The position numbers and the translations under genes were made by a program. This document shows, piece by piece, positions 1 through 9,790 of a DNA stretch of 23,859 bases. A model generated the notes under the pieces. It saw only the letters and a list, made by a program, of their open reading frames with translations. It was not told where the DNA came from and made no database searches. The DNA lies in assembly GCA_028456385.1 (NCBI GenBank), contig JALNQF010000547.1, positions 1 through 23,859 of the forward strand, written 5' to 3'. This DNA comes from Ophiosphaerella korrae. Taxonomy: Eukaryota; Ascomycota; Dothideomycetes; Pleosporales; Phaeosphaeriaceae. Position 1 is the first letter of the stretch. Each line of letters opens with the position of its first letter.

Positions 1-108
1 TACGTAATAAATTTATAATTTATAATCTTAGTAAATATAAAGTATAAAGCTAAGTACGTAATAAATTTATAATTTGTAATCTTAGTAAATATAAAGTACG
101 AAGCTAGC
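1..108 (+). repeat. Two 54-bp tandem repeats inside the element A LTR
   Basis: Positions 1-54 and 55-108 are near-identical direct copies, each starting tacgtaataaatttataa and differing at only a few positions (for example tataatc versus tgtaatc, tataaag versus tacgaag). They occupy the place in the LTR where element B has two tandem hairpin units of about 43 bp, and seem to be a diverged, longer version of the same array. More copies may lie left of the window edge. Confidence 0.85.
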
Positions 109-314
109 TAAGAAGCCTAGGTATATAGTTAGTAGTAATACGCATTATTAGGATAGTATTAGTAATTTAATTATTAACTACAAGCGATAATATTTAGATA
201 GTTACAAAATATCTCCTATAGTTTATAGCCTATTATAGATTATAACACGAACTTTTACTATTAACTCCTAATCTACTAATAACCTTAGGTACTAAGAAGT
301 TAACCCTAGTAACA
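1..314 (+). repeat. Element A 5' LTR, 3' portion (cut by window edge)
   Basis: This stretch aligns with the end of the element B LTR read on the minus strand. Shared blocks include the run around 130-185 (tatatagttagtag, attaggatagtatta), acacgaactttt near 247, and the terminal ctagtaaca at 306-314 against cctattaca in B. The LTR therefore ends at 314 and its first part lies left of the window. Many C-to-T and G-to-A differences separate it from B, and almost no CA or TG remain, so it is the more decayed copy. The boundary at 314 rests on alignment to the B terminus, whose own ends are fixed by a target duplication. Confidence 0.8.
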
Positions 315-3300
315 CTTATTATAAGAAGTTTATAGAAGAATATAAAATATACTCTATAATAAAGAAATACTCTTAATAACTAAGTATAATTAAAGGAAAA
401 CTATTCTAGGAACCTATTAGGTTTAAAATAGTACCCTCTATACTAAAACTAGAAAGGTTAGAGATTAAGAATATAGTTATAGATATAATAACAATTAATA
501 TAGAATAAGATATAATATTAGGTATACTATATTTATAGATAACTAACTAAAGGATTAATTAGAAAATAGAGAAAATTAGTTACTTTAAGAAAAATATATT
601 AAAAGCTAATATAAGTATGTATAAAGGAGAATTTCTAGAAGAATATAAGAAATAGAAAAAGTAACTTATAGAACTAGACAACTACCTTCTAGAATATTAG
701 CTATAGGACTTAGTAATAGACCTAGAAGAAAGAAAAAACGTAAGATAGAGCCTAGTTTATTAAAAAATATAAAAAAAATTAAAGATTAAATAAGTATTTA
801 TTAAAAACGTAATAAAGAAAAGATAAATAAGAGAATCCTAACCCTTAGTAGTATATAGACTTATCTTTATAGATAAAAAGAAAATAAAAAATAAATAACC
901 TTATATAGACTTTAGAAAAATAAACGCAATTATTAATTAAAACTAATACCTCTTACTATATATAGATAAGATATAAGATAAGCTATAAAAGGCTTAAATC
1001 TTTATAAAACTAGATATCTAGAACGCCTACTATTAGATTAGGATTAAGATAAGTAATAAGTAGAAAATAGTATTTAGAATGTAGTATAAACTATTAAAAT
1101 ATATAGTTATACCTTTTAGATTAATAAATATACTAGTAGTACTCTAAAAAAAAAAATATAGTCTTAAGAGAGTACTTAGACGTATTTATATTTATATACC
1201 TAGACAATATCCTTATATTTTTAGAAATAGAAGGAGAATATATATAATATATATATAAGGTACTAGAAAAGCTAGTAGAGAATAAACTATTCCTTAAGAT
1301 AAAGAAATACAAGTTCTATACTAAAGAAATAGACCTCTTTAGATTTATTATAGAACCGAGAAAAATATAGATTAACTTTAATAAGATTAAGGTAATCTAG
1401 GAATAGCTAATACTAAAGAACTTACAAGAAGTATAATAGTTTTATAGGCTAGTAAACTTTTATAAAAAGTTAATAGAACTATTATTAAAACTTATAAAGA
1501 AAGATATACTATTTAAATAGACTTAAGAATATAATAAAGTATTTAATTAGATTAAATAGAAGTTTATAGAAAACCTAGTTATTAGAATATATAACCTAGA
1601 ACTACTAGTAATAGTAAAAATAGATATATTAAACTTAGTCTATAGAATAGTACTAATATAAGAAGATTAGGCTATAAAGTAAGAATACCTAGTTAAATAC
1701 TTTTCTAACAAATTATAGCTAGTAGAGCTTAACTACTTAATTTATAATAAAGAAATACTAGTAATCTATAAAGTATTTAAGTAATAGAGAGTATACCTAT
1801 AAGAAGTAAAGTACTAAATAAAGGTCTATATAGACTATAAGAACTTTATAATATTTATATTAAATAAAGACCTCTTATAATACTATATAAGATAGTAGGA
1901 ATTTTTATTTAAATTTTATCTTAAAATTATATATACTAAGGGAAAAGATAATTAATTTATAGATACCCTAAGTAAAAGACTAGATTTACAAGAAGAAGTA
2001 AATACTACTAGTATAGTTCTAGTTAAGAATAAAGATAGATATTTAGTCCTAAATATACCTAGAATAGCTATAACACTTAAAAGAATAAGTAATAAGCTAG
2101 ATAAATAGTTTTAGAAAAAAATAAAAAAAAGCCTTTAAAGAAATAGAAAAACTTAGGTTCTAAGAAAGACTTATAAGAGCTTATAGAATAATATATATCC
2201 TAAGTAAAATATAGAGTGAGTTTATATAATAATTTTATAAACTACTAGTATATAGATACTAAGGTATTAATAAAATACTAAATAGATTATTATAGGATTA
2301 CTATATCTTAAAAGTAAGATAACTAGTAATAGAAGTACTACAAGACTATATAGAATATTATAGAAATAAATATAATAGATATATACTATATAGAATACTA
2401 TAACTAGTTAAAGTACTAGAATAACTCTAAAGAGTTATTACAATATACTTTATTATAAAGCTACCTAAGTTAAAAGATTTAATATTAAGAGTTAAGTATA
2501 ATAAAATCCTAATAATAGTAGATAAGCTTATAAAGTACTTATACTTTAAACTATATAAAGAGAAAAGTAAGATAGAAGTTACTATATATTAAGTCCTAGA
2601 GACTATAGTTAGCTAATATAGTATTCTAGATAAAATTATTATAAATAAAGATATAAGATTTATATTAAAACTATAAAGAATAATAATAGTATTTTTAAGA
2701 GTTAGATATATAATATTAATAGTATACTATCTATAAATAGATAAACAATTAGAATATATAAATTAGATAGTAGAATAGTATTTAAGATACTACCTTAACT
2801 ATAACTAGAATAATTAGGTATAGCTACTACCTATAGTATAGTTAGTATAAAATAGCGTAAAGAATATAGTAATAAAAGTATTACTCTTTTTTATAAACTA
2901 TACATTTAACTTTAATATATACTAGATAATAAAATTAAAGTATTTTAGTCTCTAAAAAGAAAAAACTTTATAAAAAGACTTAAAGAAATATATAACTAAC
3001 TATAATAAGATATAGAATTCCTATAAGATTAAATAGTAAAGTACTATAATAAGAAATACTAAGAGAGACTCTAATTTAAAAAGAGAGAAAAAGTATAGTT
3101 AGTATAAAGAAATATTAAAAGTAAATAATTAAGTTTAAAACTAGACTATATTAAGATAAAACTATATAAAGTAGAGAAGAAAGTTATACTAGTTATATTT
3201 AAATTAAGACTACTAAATAAATTAAAGATATACCTAATATTCTATATATTACTACTAGAAAAAGTACTATAAGAAGTAGAACTACTAGTGTATAAAATAG

Positions 3301-4177
3301 ATATATATAGAGAATAAGAAAATTAAGAAGTTAAGAAAATCTTATAATACTAATTCTATAATAGAAAGAATTACTACCTAGTAAAATAGATAGGTATAGA
3401 TAAAAAAAGTAATTATAAGAAGATATATAGGAACTAAAAGATAATCTTAATTACTTTAAGAAACTAGAGGAGTTCTAAAGTTAAAATCTTCTAGATTACC
3501 TAGTAGTAAATAGAGAAGACCTACACTACTAGTAGTAGGTAAAGAGGTGTTAGATGCGCCTAACTTAGTAGGAGCTAGAGTAGCCCCTACTATATCCTTA
3601 AAGTCTAGCTTAGATTCTAGAAGAGTAGACTATTTAATAGACTTCTTATTATTTAAGGCCTTTATCTTATAAAGATAAGATAAACAAGCCTAGTTATTAG
3701 ATAACTACGTTTAATTATTAAGAAGTTAAGACTAATATTCTTCTAGCGTATAATAAAAGAGCTTATAGAGCTTTTTATACTCTCTTTTAGCTTCTATAAT
3801 CTATAATAATAGTTTTTCTTAAGTATAGTTAATAGCTCTCTCTATTATATATAAGTATAGATATATAAATAAGTATCTTTAACTTATATTTTACTAGAGA
3901 TATACTAAATAAGTTATAAGATAAATAAGTATTAGTATAAAAATATACTTTATAAGCCTTACTATACGTTAAAGATAGATAAACTAATAAAGAGTTTAAA
4001 GACTTATAATAAGAATAAAAAAATATTATAATATTATAGTATAATACACGATTAGCTAATTAAAGATAATAAAGGGTAAACTTAGTAGGTATAGAGATAG
4101 AAGATAAAGGATATAATATTAATAAAGAAATAGGGTTAATAACTTTAGCTCTAGGATAGAAGAATAAGAACTTACTT
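315..4177 (+). pseudogene. pol: Element A degenerate Ty3/Gypsy chromovirus pol (gag deleted)
   Basis: Retroviral-type pol for reverse transcription and integration, destroyed by many TAG/TAA stops. It begins at 315 with sequence that in B lies just downstream of the protease active-site motif (B about 8600), so gag and the protease active site are gone. Visible parts: RT block 1 near 870-960 (FIDKK ... YIDFRKINAI, then stops in place of Gln/Arg before YPLP); RT catalytic box at 1197-1208 reading Y-L-D-N instead of Y-L-D-D; RNase H about 1620-1990 with a terminal DTLSKR; integrase about 2230-2900, where the first catalytic Asp position (2456-2458) reads Tyr; chromodomain about 3350-3470 (YYLVK-stop-IG-D). 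A run of 11 A at 1146-1156 is 2 nt shorter than the matching B sequence and shifts the frame just before the YLDN box. Beyond about 3456 the sense pol frame ends and the two extra frames listed separately begin. Identification is firm from RT and RNase H motifs and from alignment with B. Domain edges are approximate. Confidence 0.85.
3456..3855 (-). pseudogene. Element A copy of the conserved antisense ORF
   Basis: Read on the minus strand, antisense to the element, this tract aligns codon by codon with the + strand frame at 5070-5429 of element B. Matching blocks include E-K-L-L-x-stop-I-x-E-A-K (near 3785-3820), K-I-K-A-L-N-N-K-K, ESKLDF versus EAKLDL, and a C-terminal FNF-R-x-PLVS followed by a stop in both copies (TAA here at 3456-3458, TAG in B). 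Internal stops lie mainly where B also has RIP-type stops. This copy carries about 14 extra codons in the middle without losing frame. The product would be Lys/Glu-rich and probably helical in its first half, Ser/Leu-rich in its second. I do not recognise a family. Conservation of frame between two heavily mutated copies suggests it was once coding. Confidence 0.6.
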
Positions 4178-4290
4178 AAAAGAAGGAATAGTATTATAGA
4201 AGTAATAAGGGAAATTAAGATAGAGCTAATTAGTCTTAACTTAAGCGCTAATAAAGTATAAGAGGAGTAAAGTAATAACTTAGATTAGAA
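3890..4290 (+). pseudogene. Element A copy of the 3' sense ORF running into the LTR
   Basis: This plus-strand frame aligns with the minus-strand frame at 5050-4630 in element B. Shared landmarks are YTL-stop-ALL, INKE-GLITLALG against INKETRLITLTLG, K-R-R-N-S over the polypurine tract (B: R-R-G-D-S), and E-I-x-IELIS-NL inside the LTR, ending SNNLD-stop against GNNLD-stop in B. From the polypurine tract to the terminal stop there is no indel between the copies, although many bases differ; just after the stop the alignment needs a 1-nt gap. This suggests coding continued about 95 bp into the 3' LTR. The function is unknown. It could be a pol C-terminus reached by frameshift or splicing, or a separate small protein. 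Confidence 0.55.
4178..4191 (+). other. Element A polypurine tract
   Basis: The purine run aaaagaaggaatag immediately precedes the 3' LTR start at 4192 and aligns with agaaggggagatag at the same place in element B. It is the expected primer site for plus-strand DNA synthesis in LTR retrotransposons. One T interrupts it, consistent with decay. Confidence 0.7.
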
Positions 4291-4297
4291 AACTACT
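4192..4297 (+). repeat. Element A 3' LTR, first 106 bp (split by element B)
   Basis: The LTR starts tattatagaagtaat, corresponding to tgttacaggtgtaat at the start of the B LTR (TG and CA changed to TA). It continues in alignment with B until 4297, where element B begins. The alignment resumes on the far side of B at 11335. Its first part also encodes the end of the 3' sense ORF. Confidence 0.8.
4293..4297. repeat. Left target-site duplication of element B (CTACT)
   Basis: The five bases CTACT immediately left of the element B LTR recur at 11330-11334 immediately right of the other LTR. A 5-bp duplication is typical of Ty3/Gypsy integration and fixes both ends of B. Confidence 0.9.
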
Positions 4298-4726
4298 TGT
4301 AATAGGTCTCCTGTCGTCGACTATAGGTACCTATCTTAAAAGGGTTAGTAGATTGTAAGGTAATAACAAAAGTTCGTGTAGGGATCTATAATAACTATAA
4401 ACAATAGAAGATGTTTCGCAACTGTCTTGTATTAGCGTTCTGTAGTTAAAGGATTAAATTGCTAATACTATCCTAATAGTGCGTATCCTACTAACTATAT
4501 ACTCGTCGTAATCTATAATCTATAGCTACTAAGATTAATAGATTATAGATTATCCTAATCTATAATCTATAGCTACTAAGAGTCTATAGATTATAGATTA
4601 GTTTACATATCCTAGTTGTGTGTTGTTTCCTAATCAAGATTATTACCCCGCTCGTCCTATACTTCGTCAGCAACTAAGTTAGGACTAATTAGTTCTATCT
4701 CGATTTCTTCTATTACACCTGTAACA
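4298..4726 (-). repeat. Element B 3' LTR (left copy)
   Basis: This LTR is 429 bp, exactly the length of the right copy. Both have TG...CA termini, and the left flank is CTACT. Aligned by eye, the two copies differ at about two dozen sites, all transitions, with no indel seen. Because the element lies on the minus strand, this left copy is its 3' LTR, beside the polypurine tract. Two palindromic tandem units lie at 4510-4599. The first ~95 bp (4726 down to 4630) is open in the frame of the upstream 3' sense ORF. Confidence 0.95.
4510..4599. repeat. Tandem palindromic units in the left B LTR
   Basis: Two units, 4510-4551 and 4557-4599, spaced 47 bp. The second has perfect 16-bp arms (aatctataatctatag and its reverse complement) around an 11-nt loop; the first has 14-bp arms around 14 nt. 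Each could form a hairpin in RNA or a cruciform in DNA. The right LTR holds the same units at 11113-11202 with a few transitions in the arms. Confidence 0.9.
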
Positions 4727-5050
4727 CTATCTCCCCTTCTAGGTAGGTCCTAGTTTTCCTGTCCTAGAGTTAAAGTTATTAGTCTAGTTTCTTTGTTAAT
4801 GTAGAGTTCTTTATCTTCTCTTATAACTATTTTATCTACACGTCGTCGCTACCTTCTTATAGATCGCGTACTACGCAATAGTGTTAAAATATTTCCTTAT
4901 TCTTATTGTGCTTCTCCTAAATTAAATCCTAAATCCCTTTCTTGTATTATTTCTATAAACAATAGTAGGGCTTATAAAGTATATATTTGTGCAAATATAC
5001 GTAGTTCTTGTAACGTATCTAGTGTTTCTCTTTCTAAGTATACGTTTATT
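4630..5050 (-). pseudogene. Element B 3' sense ORF, reads through PPT into LTR
   Basis: A minus-strand frame runs about 140 codons from near 5050 to the TAG at 4630-4632. Its few interruptions are TAA/TAG at likely Gln codons. Readable parts: VYLERETLDTLQELRIF, an Arg-rich stretch (RSIRR-stop-RRRV), INKETRLITLTLGQEN, R-R-G-D-S across the polypurine tract, then EIEIELISPNLVADEV and GNNLD inside the LTR. It is in a different frame (top coordinate = 1 mod 3) from the pol chromodomain (0 mod 3), so it is either a separate ORF or reached by a frameshift or splice. No ATG start was found. Element A keeps the same frame across the same segment. No family recognised. Confidence 0.6.
4727..4740 (-). 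other. Element B polypurine tract
   Basis: On the minus strand this reads agaaggggagatag, directly abutting the first base of the 3' LTR (4726). It is the plus-strand priming site and fixes the element on the minus strand. It is also translated in the 3' sense ORF as R-R-G-D-S together with the adjoining base. Confidence 0.85.
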
Positions 5051-5069
5051 ACACTTATTCTTGCGTCTA

Positions 5070-5429
5070 GGCTTAATAATAATAGGAAAAGCTGTTAACT
5101 AAACTTAAGAGAAATTACTATCTTAAATTACAGAGGCTAAAGCTAAGCGTAAGCGTATCTAGGAGCTTGCGTAGAGTAAGCTAGTAGAGAATTAAGCTTA
5201 TCTCTCTCGTCTTTGTAAGATAAAGGCGCTAAATAATAAGAAATTAGCTGTGTAGTCGGCAGCTCTAGAAGCTAAGCTAGACTTAGATAAAGTATTTAGT
5301 GTTGCTGTAGTAGGTCCTACGTTAAGCGCTCCTATCGCCTCTCTATCTAGCGATAGTAATATCAGTTCTCTTAGTTCGCTACTAGGCGTTCTAGAGGGTT
5401 TTAACTTTAGAAGTCCTCTAGTTTCTTAG
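5070..5429 (+). pseudogene. Antisense ORF between pol and 3' LTR of element B
   Basis: On the + strand, opposite to the element, a frame of about 120 codons reads as plausible protein. It has a charged helical N-terminal half (EKLLS-stop-ITEAKAKRKRI, then K-I-K-A-L-N-N-K-K) and a Ser/Leu/Val-rich C-terminal half (KVFSVAVVGPTLSAPIASL, then FNFRSPLVS, stop TAG at 5427-5429). The internal stops are TAA/TAG at likely Gln or Trp codons, the pattern RIP leaves in a coding strand. The opposite frame is Ala/Ser/Leu-rich, as expected of a complement. Element A has the same frame in the same relative place (3456-3855, minus). No domain is recognised. The start is unclear, and its 5' end overlaps the 3' sense ORF region slightly. 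Antisense ORFs between pol and the 3' LTR are known in some plant Gypsy elements; I do not know of this one. Confidence 0.6.
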
Positions 5430-8400
5430 GGTAGTTAAAGTTGTCCTCTAGTTCTTATATTTCTTCCTATAGTTGTCCTTTTTCGTCTATACCTATCTAT
5501 TTTACTAGATAGTAGTTCCTACTATTACAGAACTAATATACTAAGATTTCTTTAACTTCCTATTCTTCTTATTCTCTATACGTATCTACTTTATACACTA
5601 GTAGTTCTACGTTCTATAGTACTATCTTAAGTAGTACTACGTAGAAGGTTAGGTGTATCCTTATTTTGTTTAGTAGCTTTAGTTTAAATATAACTAGCGT
5701 AACTTCTTTCTTAATTTTATATAGTCCTATCTTAACGTAGTCTAATTTTAAGCTTAGTCTCTTGCTCTTAATGTTTTTTCGCACTAACTATACTTTTTCT
5801 CTCTCTCTAAATTAGGGTCCTTCTTTATACTTCTTATTATAGTACTTAGCTATACAATTATATAGGAATTCTACGTCCTATCTTAGTTAATCCTATATAT
5901 TCTTAAGTCTATTAGCGAAGTTTTCTCCTCTTAGAGACTAAGATATCTAGTTTCTTAGTGTCTAGTATATATTAGGCTCAAATCTATAGTTTGTAAAGAA
6001 GAGTATTACTCTTATTACTATATTCTTTGTACTGTTATATACTAGTTATACTATAAGTAGTAGTTGTACCTAGTTGTTCTAGTTATAATTAAGGTAGCAT
6101 CTTAGGTATTGTTCTACTATCTAATTTATGCGTTCTAATTGTCTATCTATCTATAGGTAGTATACTGTTAACGTTATATATTTAATTCCTAATTACGCTA
6201 TTATTATTCCCTATAGTTTTAATATAAATCTTACGTCTCTATCTGTAATAATCTTATCTAGTAGTCTGTATTAGCTAATTACAGTTCCTAGAACCTAGTA
6301 TACTATAACTTCTATTTTACTTTTCTCTTTATATAGTCTAAAGTATAAGTACTTTATAAGTTTATCTACTATTATTAGGATTCTATCGTATTTAACTCCT
6401 AATATTAAGTCCTTAGACTTAGGTAGTTTTGTAATAAAGTCTATTATAATAATTCCTTATAGTTGTTTTAGTATCTCTATTAGTTATAGCATTCTATATA
6501 GTGCGTGTCTATTGTATTTATTTCTGTAGCATTCTATATAGTCTTGTAGTACTTCTATTACTAGTTGTCTTGCCTTTAGGATATAGTAGTCCCTTAAGAG
6601 TCTATCTAATATCTTGTTAATACCTTAGTATCTATATACTAGTAATTTGTAGAATTGTCGTATAAATTCTCTTTAGATTTTTCCTAGAATATATATTCTT
6701 CTATAGGCTTATACTAGTCCTTCTTAAGTTTCTAGTTTTTCTATTTCTTTAGATACTTCTTGCGTTATTTTCTAAATCTATTTATCTAGCTCGCTACTTA
6801 TTCTTTTAAGTGTTGTAGCTATTTTAGGTATATTTAGGACTAAATATCCTTCTTCGTTCTTAATTAGAACTATACTAGTAGCGCTTACTTCTTCTTGTAA
6901 GTCTAGTCTTCTACTAAGGGCGTCTATAAATTAGTTGTCTTTCCCTTTTATATATATTATTTCTATATTAAATATTAATAGAAACTCTTACTATCTTGTA
7001 TAGCGTTATAACAGTTCTTTATTTATTATAAATCCTATAAGGTTCTTATAGTCTATATAGACCTTTGTCTAATATTTTACTCTTTGTAAATATACTCTCT
7101 ATTACTTAAATACTTTATATATTGCTAGTATTTCTTTGTCGTAGATTAGGTAATTAAGCTCTACTAGCTTTATTTTCTTAGAAAAGTATTTAACTAAATA
7201 CTCCTTATTAGTTTCTAGGTCTTCTTGTATTAGTGCTATTCTATAGACTAAATTAGATGCGTTTGTTTTTACTACTACTAGTAGGTCTAGGTTGTATATT
7301 CTAATAACTAGATTTTCTATAAACTTTCTTTTAATTTTCTTAAATACTTTATTACATTCTCTCGTCTACTTAAATAGCGTATCTTTTTTTATAAGTCTTA
7401 TTATTAGTTCTATATCTTTAGACTATCCTACTATTAACTTTCTATAAAAGTTAGCTAGCCTATAAAATTGTTATACTTCTTTTAGGTTTTTAGGTGTTAG
7501 CTATTTATTAATTAATCTAATCTTTTCTAGGTTAATCTTAATCTTTCCTAGTTTAATAATAAATCCTAGGAAGTCTATTTCCTTTGTATAGAATTCGCAT
7601 TTTCTTATTTTAAGAAATAGTTTATTTTCTACTAGTTTCTTTAATACTTTGTGTACGTATTATACGTGTTCTTCCTCTATTTCTAAGAATATAAAGATAT
7701 CGTCTAAGTATGCAAATGTAAATATATCTAAGTACTCTCTTAGTACTATATTAATCCTTTCTTAGAATGCTACTAGTGCATTTATTAAGCTAAACAGCAT
7801 AACTAAGTATTTGTATAGTCTATACTATGTTCTAAAAGCTGTCTTCTACTTGTTACTTTCTTTAATTCTAATTTAGTAGTAGGCGTTTTAGATATCTAAC
7901 TTTGTAAAAATCTTTACTTTCTATAGTCTATCTTGTATTTTATCTATTTATAGTAGTAGGTATTAGTTCTTGTTTGTAATTGCGTTAGTTTTCCTAAAAT
8001 CTACGTAGAGTCTCTTATTATTCGTTCCTTTTTTATCTACGAATATAAGTCTATGCGCTACTAAAGATTTAGATTCTCTTATCTATCTCTTTTTTATTAT
8101 ATTCTAAATAAATATTTATTTAATTTTAGACTCTTCTTCTATTTTTTAGTAGACTAGGCTCTATCTTACGTCTTTACCTTTTACTAATTCTATCGCTAAG
8201 TCCTATAGTTAATATTCTAGAAGGTAATCTTTAGGTTCTATAAGTTGTTTTTCCTATTTCTTATACTCTTTAGGGAATTCTCCTTTACAAGTACTTATGT
8301 TAGCTTTTAACGTGTCTATTCTATAGTAGTTAATTTTTCCTATTCTCTAATTAATCTATAGGTTAGTTATTTATAACTATAGCATTCCTAGTATTATATC

Positions 8401-9790
8401 TTGTTTGTTATTAATTATCGTTATATCTATAACTATGTTCTTAATTGTTATTCCTTCTAGTTTTAATATAGAGGGAACTGTTTTAAATCTAATAGGTTCT
8501 TAGAATAGTTTTCTTTTAATTGTACTTAATTGTTAAGGGTATTTCTTTGTTATATACCTTATTCCTTATATTTCTATAAACTTCTTTAATATAAAGTTTC
8601 TTGTAGCTCTACTATTAATTATTAATTGTACTTTTCTTTCCTAGTAAGTACTTATTTTTGTAATATATATACCTCCTACGCCTTCTAGCTGTTCTTGCTT
8701 AAGTATCTTTACAAATTATCTATCTTTCTTAAGCTATAGGCCTACTTTAAGCTTATGTTCTTCGTGTTTTAGGTATTCGTTGTATATACATTTATACTAT
8801 AGTCCTCTTTAGACGCATTTTTTAAATAGTTTTAGACTAAGTCTTGCTACTACGTATCTATCTTCTAGGATTATTTCCTATCCTTAGATATCTTCTACTA
8901 GGATTGCTCTTGTGTAGTTATAGCCTCTTCTTTGTATAGGCTATACATTATTATTTGCTTTAGAATTTCTATATATAATATAATTCTTATCTAGGTATAA
9001 TATCTATAATACTTTAAAGTATACTAGATGTTTTAGATCTATTATTTTGTTATCCCCTTCTTAGTACTTATCTTTTCTAGGTGTGTCTATTATTAGGATA
9101 TAGTATACTACTAGTACTCTTAGTATATAGGCTTTATTAATCTATTACGTTTTTCTTATAAGGTACTACTATTCTTTTTCTATAGGTATTCTTCTTACTA
9201 TAACTATATATTACTTTATCTATTCTTAAAATAGTATAAACTTTATTTCTTTAGGATTACGTTCTTTCTAGTCTTTGTACGCTTCCTCTATACTTATAAC
9301 TATTAAGTATATTTAAATAAATCTCTATTTTTTGTTTCGTTCTTCTATATCTATTATTGTATAGCTATTGTAGCTATATATATCTAGCTAGGTATACTCT
9401 ATACCTCTTATACTAACTTATCTCTTACTTTCTTGTAGTTCTTTAGAGGAAGCTGTAGTAGTCTCTTTATCTAGTGCTCGTTCTTTAGCCTAGATTAATA
9501 GGGTCTAGGGCTCTTCCCCTTCTAAATCTTCTATTAGTAGGTCTATTATATAGGCTATCTCTTCTAGCTATACTTTTATTCTACTTTCTTTTATTATAGC
9601 TACTCTATATCTCTATTTCTATAGGAACTATGCTACTCCCTATTTACTAGAAAGATGTGTATAGTAGTTATTATTATAATAAAAGGTCTAATAGAGTATT
9701 ATATATTATACTTCTTTACTCCTTACTACCTTCTCCTAAGGTTTAGCTTATACTTTTAGTGCTTCTTTCTTGTTCTTAGTTATTTTTAAC
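5430..9790 (-). pseudogene. pol: Element B degenerate pol (PR-RT-RNase H-IN-chromodomain)
   Basis: The polyprotein would copy element RNA into DNA and integrate it; it is now broken by many TAG/TAA stops. Domains from right to left: aspartic protease, whose active-site box at 8605-8616 reads N-S-R-A in place of D-S-G-A within VQLII-NSRA-TRNFIL; RT with VDKKGTN and YVDFRKTNAIT near 8040-7980 followed by a stop in place of Gln before Y-L; the intact catalytic box YLDD at 7699-7710; RNase H about 7330-6900; integrase about 6720-5800, with a zinc-binding region around 6680-6500 (one Cys kept, another now Tyr), the first catalytic Asp at 6439-6441 in IDFITKLPKSKD, and GVKYDRILIIVDK after it; chromodomain about 5560-5460 (YYLVK-stop-IGIDEKGQL). 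The chromodomain, which targets integration to marked chromatin in this lineage, makes it a chromovirus. Where gag ends and pol begins is not resolved. Confidence 0.88.

Noticed and set aside
4510..4600. CRISPR array or rho-independent terminator
   Set aside because: Only two palindromic units are present, inside both LTRs of a retrotransposon, without variable spacers or a T-tail.
5430..5900. Continuation of the antisense ORF further right on the + strand
   Set aside because: Beyond the stop at 5427-5429 the + strand is the complement of the chromodomain and integrase, and both A and B have a stop at that position.
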